A stretch of DNA of 64,000 nt, from the NCBI RefSeq assembly GCF_932294415.1, contig NC_065542.1, positions 46,217,942-46,281,941 of the forward strand. Direction: 5' to 3'. Below the pieces are notes generated by a model. It made no database searches and was not told where the DNA came from. It saw nothing but the letters and a program-made list of their open reading frames with translations. Both the position numbers and the translations under genes were made by a program. This DNA is from Quercus robur. Taxonomy: Eukaryota > Streptophyta > Magnoliopsida > Fagales > Fagaceae. The first letter of the stretch is position 1, and the number at the start of each line of letters is the position of its first letter. Positions 59,117 to 64,000 of this stretch are shown piece by piece.

Positions 59117-60210
59117 TGTAAAGTTGTGATTTACAACTATGTTTTATGTTGGCTTTTTTCCATGACAAAAAGTGTTGTAATTGCTTTAATTTTGTTCATT
59201 GTATTTTGTAGGATTTTATTGTATTGGGTTTAGTATTAAGTTGGTGAAGAATCGAGCATGAAATGAAGATTAGTGCAGTTTCGCGACTAGCTCAAGAGAA
59301 GTTCTCGAGAAGAGTAACCTGCGAAAAAGGGCACGTGAGAAGCACATGCTGGAAGCTGAAGAGTCAAGTGCCAGCTGCATTTCGTGAGTGCTTCGTGAGA
59401 TAGGCCATCTTGCGAGGTACCCTCGAAACGTCCTGCCCGAAGGATTTTAAGTGTGACTTTCTTATCCTTCACCCATACTATATATACCCTCATTACCCAT
59501 AAAAGTAAGAGAGGCTATTCAGAGAGAAAAACCCTAGATAGGTTTTCTACAACACAACACACCCATCTTTTAGAGAGAGAGAGAGCTACTCATCTTTAGT
59601 GAGAAATCATTGTAGCCTCTTCTCCTTCCCTCTCCCATTTTCATACTTTGAGAGGAGATTTGTACCCAAACACAACCCACACCTATTCAGAGTGTAGAGA
59701 GTGTTTTGGAGCTTGGGAAGCTTTGGAGATTTGCCAAAAGAAGCCGGTGAGGCTTGGCGGATGCAATAGGGCGTATTGCGGGATCCGGAAAGTTAAAGTT
59801 AGAGAAGACATGACTCTGAGAAGTTAGTTGGTAGTAGGAGTTTGGAGGGCTCAAGTACATTGGGTAAACTAGACTTAGAGGGTCTTTTGTTATTCGTGTA
59901 CTCCAACTTTATTTTCTAGTGGATCGATTTTGACTTGGAGGGTTGCGGAGAGGTTTTTTGCTGAGTTCTTTGGTTTTCTCTTCAATAATACGTCTTGGTG
60001 TTAACTTGAGTTTGCATCTCTCTTCCCTTACCCTTGTGCTCTACATTTATTGCTTATTGTTCATGTTTGTGCACTAGAGTAGTTTCGATGATTGCGCTTC
60101 ATTTATTCTTGTTCCACACTTAGATAAGTTAGAGTAAAAGCAATCTAGTCGTAATTTTTATTTTGGGGTCTAAAAAATCTCTTGTGTTTTAGCACAAATC
60201 TAAGCTTTTA
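59117..60210 (+). mobile_element. Solo LTR, family 1, copy c
   Basis: A 1094-bp segment from TGTAAAGTTGTGATT to TCTAAGCTTTTA is flanked by GCAAT (59112-59116 and 60211-60215). Unit 2 is empty at 53411-53415. It has a TATA box ACTATATATACC near 59,480 and a leader with GAGAAAAACCCTAGATAGG. The final CA of the LTR has become TA. Confidence 0.88.
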
Positions 60211-60706
60211 GCAATAATTCCCTTTACTCTAAGATAATGGCTATACTGAATGGTTTTACATAAAAAAATTATTTTGTCGTCTTCAATTTGAAACATAATT
60301 TGTAGCTGTAATTTTTATTTTTATTTTTTTTATTTAAAGAGTTTTGAAAACAAAAAGAAATGATGAATTGATGACTTCAATGAAAGAAAAAAAAATTTGA
60401 GAGAAAAAAAAAAAAAAAAAACCAAACTATCACACCCCCAACCCAACAAATGAACTAGGCTTATGACAAGGGCCATAGACAATTATTTCACCTTATAAGT
60501 ATGCAAGACCTTGCTAAAGTGCGACCTCAAATAAAAAGGAATAATGGAGTTGCTTAAAATACTAAATACTATAAGTCTGATCTTATTGTGAAATTAATCT
60601 TAAACTCATCTCATGCCCCCACTTTACTAAAATCCCCAAAATGTCATATTCCTCTCAATTTGAAATAGAAAAGAGAATAAATGAGGTGAAATTTTCCACT
60701 CAGTAA

Positions 60707-60933
60707 TTTTTTTTTTTTTTTTTTTTTTTATACAAGATAGAATTTCTATTTTAGCCTAATCTTTTTTTTATTTTTTATTTTGGATACAAGATACAATTTC
60801 TACTCTAACTTAATCTAAGTGTATATGTCTGTGAAACTCCCTCTTGGAGAGTTGAACCCCAACCCTTGCCCCCCATACCCCACAAACATTTATACTTGTG
60901 GAGTAACCATCGCACCAATAGTGTGCGGTGGTG
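60707..60933 (-). mobile_element. SINE, second family, reversed, with duplicated tail
   Basis: Read on the minus strand it runs from GTGCGATGGTTACTCC and a B-box-like GGGTTCAACTCTCC to GAAATTGTATCTTGTAT. After an A-rich spacer comes a second tail, AAATTCTATCTTGTATA, with an A-run. The flanks TCCACTCAGTAA (about 60695-60706) and TCCACTCTGTAA (60934-60945) form the duplication. Unit 2 lacks it near 53,908. Confidence 0.8.
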
Positions 60934-61094
60934 TCCACTCTGTAAATTTATAGGCTTTGCATCATATCAATAAAATCACTGGATTTCAATGAAGTAATAA
61001 AGAACGCATTTGTTTGGATTCAAAAGTCAATCCACTTACCTAACCTTAGAATAAGGTTTTCCAAATCAATCTTATTAGACTCATTCATGTTTAT

Positions 61095-61258
61095 TACTAC
61101 CTTGCACCCTTGGCATGTGATGACCACTCCAGAAGTATAAATGTTTGTAGGATGTAGGTGGTAAGGGTTGGGTTTAAGTTTCTAAAAGAGAGCTTCACGC
61201 ATATACTCATAGATTAGGGGTAGTGTAGAATTCTATCTCCGATTAAAAAAAAAAAAAA
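61095..61258 (+). mobile_element. SINE, second family, unit-3 copy of the 54092 insertion
   Basis: It is orthologous within the array to 54092-54249. It is flanked by ACTCATTCATGTTTAT (61079-61094) and ACTCATTCACTTTAAT (61259-61274), so the duplications have begun to diverge. Confidence 0.8.
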
Positions 61259-61738
61259 ACTCATTCACTTTAATCTCTATAAATAGAGGCAAAAACAAAC
61301 TCAAACTCTATTAAAAAAAGAAAAGAAGATAAAGGTACTACAAGTTTTATCATATGAAGTTTACAAACTAATGTAGCATTAATGAATTAATATAATTGGT
61401 GCGATTCAATTACTTCATAATTGAATATTTGAATTGAATTTATATAATTGATAACACATGAGTTTGTAAACTCAATGTACTAAAATTTGCAGTTCTACAT
61501 TCAAAAGACAGGTCATCTCACCCCTCGGACAGCCAACCTCTGGTGTTATACACCCTCCACACACACTCACACTTCCATTAACCCAAGACATTTAGTCCAA
61601 CCAAAACCCACAATAATCCAAACCACTGTCTCATGTTTGGCACTCTTTAGAGGAAAAGGCAAGGGTTGAGATTAAGGGAGGAGAGGACTGAATCAATGGC
61701 AAAGTTGGACAAACAGAGAAATAAAAATAAGAAAGTGA

Positions 61739-61990
61739 AAATTGTATGGGAATGTGGTAGAGGAAACTCGTCGTTAAGCTTGCAAGTTTCATTTTTGTAG
61801 TTTTTCTCATGTGCATCGGGGTGGAAATAAGTTAGGCCACGCCCTCGCTAGAAGAGCAGTTCATCTGTGGGTTTAGATGTTTGGGTAGAAGAAGTACCCA
61901 TTGAGTTGGAGAGTGTATTCCAAACTGATAATTAAGAGCTTACCTTTTTCTAAAAAAAAAAAAAAAAAAAAAAGAAAAAAGAAAGAAAGA
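61739..61990 (+). mobile_element. 5'-truncated LINE tail with 10-bp target duplication
   Basis: The only coding trace is the RNase H end typical of plant L1 elements (HVHRGGNKLGHALARRAVHL, then EEVPIELESVFQTD in a shifted frame), followed by a long A-run with (GAAA)n. AAGAAAGTGA flanks it at 61729-61738 and 61991-62000. Unit 2 is empty near 54,662. Confidence 0.85.
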
Positions 61991-62274
61991 AAGAAAGTGA
62001 CAGATTGATAAGAAAAGGAATATTGAGAGCTGGGTTTTCAGTATTGGCTGTTAGATTTATTTATTTATTTTCGGTGGAAATTGCTCTTAGAAACTGAAAA
62101 ATGCAGGAAATTAGCCATGATATGAGAGCTAGGGGAGCAGCCTTTTTGATTCTTTTACTGGGATTAAGAGTTTCCTGTAAACTAAAATTTTTTCTTTGAA
62201 AAGCTTTATTTTATGGCTACGGCAGTGGATTGATGATGTGGCCTAATATATTTTCCTTTTATTATAAAGGAAAA

Positions 62275-63134
62275 TGTTTTTTTGTTTAGACCCTTAAAAT
62301 CAGATTGTTTAACCTAATTAATTAATCAAGTAGTTACTTAGGTTGATTATTCAAATATAAGTTAAACACATACAATCATATCACTAAGTGAAGAAAAATA
62401 AAGAAGACAAGCGATATGATGACTCAGGAAAACCAATAAAATTGTTCAGTTTCATGGTAAAAAACTGGGGAGAATTTAACCGAGTTATCCTTAAGGTAAA
62501 CAAATCCACTAAGATAATATGGAAGTTTACAATAGGTTTTCTCCCTAAAATCTAAAACTACCTCTTGTAGAACTTACTCACACGACTATGTACAACTTTG
62601 AATCCATGGATTCTTCTATCTTGAATCTATAGCACATAAACTCCCCGTTTGTGACTTTGAGATCCCCCTCAAAGGTTTTAGATCACTGTCAGTAGTTGAT
62701 CTTTATGCAACAACTTGTTTTCGCCAGTTCTTGATTGTAGATCTCGTTCCGGTAGATGCTTGTTGAGTTAGAAGGTTACAAAAATCTCTCAGATTTCACA
62801 AGAGTAACGCACAAGACTTCCAAGAACTTCTAAAATGTAATTAGGGTTTCCCTCTTATGCCAAGTATTGTTTAACTCAAACCCTAAACGTTTTCGCAAGC
62901 TTTGGGCTTAAATTCAAATTTCCAGACCACGACTTTCGATCGGTCGAGCCTGTCTTTCAATTGATCGAGCTTGACAGAGTCTGAACTCTTCATTCTGTAG
63001 CTTGACTATTCTTGAAATTTGACTTGAACCATCATGATCAATGTCTAACACCTAATCTAGACAAGTTTTATTCTCAATTTGCCAACATAAATTTGAAATC
63101 TAAATATTTAATCCTAAATATTTAGAACCTAATA
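62275..63134 (-). mobile_element. Solo LTR, related to family 2
   Basis: An 860-bp segment is flanked by GAAAA (62270-62274 and 63135-63139). Unit 2 is empty at 54969-54973. On the minus strand it shows a leader with GAGGGAAACCCTAATTAC and U3 blocks with TCGATC and CGACCGATCG, echoing the 45642 LTR. It ends TA where CA is expected. Confidence 0.7.
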
Positions 63135-64000
63135 GAAAATTCATAGTTTACATTGTACTAGGCTATAAGATTTACATTGTCAGTACAATGTAAACCTATA
63201 ATTACCCAATTAGAAAAAGAATGTGAGAATTTAAAGAACTCTACATGGTCAAGTACATAGGAAATCTAGAGAATCTTGATACTAGGGTCTGTTTGGAAAT
63301 ATCTTATTTAGCTGAAACTGAAAACTTTTTATTGAAAGTGTAAAAAAATAAAATTAAAAGTTAGTTGAATAGTACAATAGGATCCATGAATAGTATAAAA
63401 AAGAAGCTAAAAACTCAAATAAGCAAATCCCAAACACACTATAAGAATACAATTTTGAAGTAATAAAATAAAGGTACTTAACAAAAGAACTGAGAACATG
63501 ATAGAACGTTTTTAAGATGATCCTAATCCCATTTGTAGGAATGCAACACGAGGTACTGCATTGATGCAGCCTATGCATCGTTGTTTGGATTGTTAGGGAG
63601 AATTTTGCACCTAGCTAGCTTGAATGAGTGCCAGGAATTTACGGAAATCCTTCATTGTCGTCATTCCAATTGAAAAATGACTTCACCTAGTTTGAAAGAC
63701 TGTCTCGACAGGTTTCTCTTGAAGGAGAAATATATAGCCATTATTCTTGAATATTCCCATTCACTATTCACTTCTAGGAGGTTGTTGGAAAATTTCGTAT
63801 TAGCCTAATGATTGAACCTTCTTTTTTCTCTTTTGTGAGACTGTTGTTGCATGGTGGATGAAGGGTTTTTACTTTTTCGTGAAATAAACTTTAAAAGCTC
63901 ATCACCATTATCAAAAGAAGAAATGTTTTCCTCTCTTGATTATAGAACCATCACTTTGTCTTGTTTCCATGATCCCTTAATTTATTACTTGGAGAATCAT

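Larger units (their letters stand above)
58929..64000 (+). repeat. Tandem unit 3 (partial)
   Basis: It aligns to 53,212-55,860 of unit 2 in order, with its own insertions: a solo LTR at 59117-60210, a reverse SINE near 60,707, a LINE tail at 61739 and a solo LTR at 62275. The window ends before the part that should carry the promoter and response-regulator gene. Confidence 0.88.

Noticed and set aside
1..64000. CRISPR arrays, bacterial operons, organelle DNA
   Set aside because: No regularly spaced repeats, Shine-Dalgarno-led gene strings or chloroplast/mitochondrial genes were seen.

Overview
The window is nuclear DNA of a eudicot plant, probably a woody species. It is AT-rich, its genes carry GT-AG introns, and it is packed with retrotransposons, Helitrons and SINEs. 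The taxon is an inference from style only; no barcode locus is present.

Layout. 1-5.4 kb: AT-rich non-coding DNA with MITE-like relics. 5.5-22 kb: one large intact gene on the + strand, CLASP (microtubule-stabilising CLIP-associated protein). It has 20 coding exons that join in frame to 4308 nt (1435 aa), with an antisense LINE remnant and a Tourist-like MITE in its introns. 22-25.3 kb: a Helitron-like element containing a minisatellite and a SINE with a 15-bp target duplication. 25.7-32.1 kb: a nest, with a Copia element (187-bp LTRs, minus strand) inserted in an older small LTR element (plus strand).

32.3-64 kb: a tandem array of about 5-6 kb units, each expected to carry one type-C two-component response-regulator gene (ARR22/ARR24 type). 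Unit 1 (about 32.33-48.70 kb) is inflated by insertions: a 1.06-kb solo LTR, a 7.9-kb Copia element, a second 1.1-kb solo LTR, and a Helitron with its own nested solo LTR. A 4.5-kb Copia element lies at its boundary with unit 2. Its response-regulator copy is broken. Unit 2 (about 53.21-58.93 kb) carries an open copy, yet the phosphoacceptor Asp is Glu. Unit 3 (58.93 kb to the window end) contains the upstream half only; its gene would lie past the window. Because the units are paralogous, nearly every insertion has an empty site in a sister unit. Element boundaries and target duplications can therefore be read to the base, which is the most informative property of the window.

Functionally, only CLASP and the unit-2 response regulator look like working genes. 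All Copia polyproteins carry stops or frameshifts. No rRNA, genuine tRNA gene, CRISPR array or bacterial-type operon was seen.
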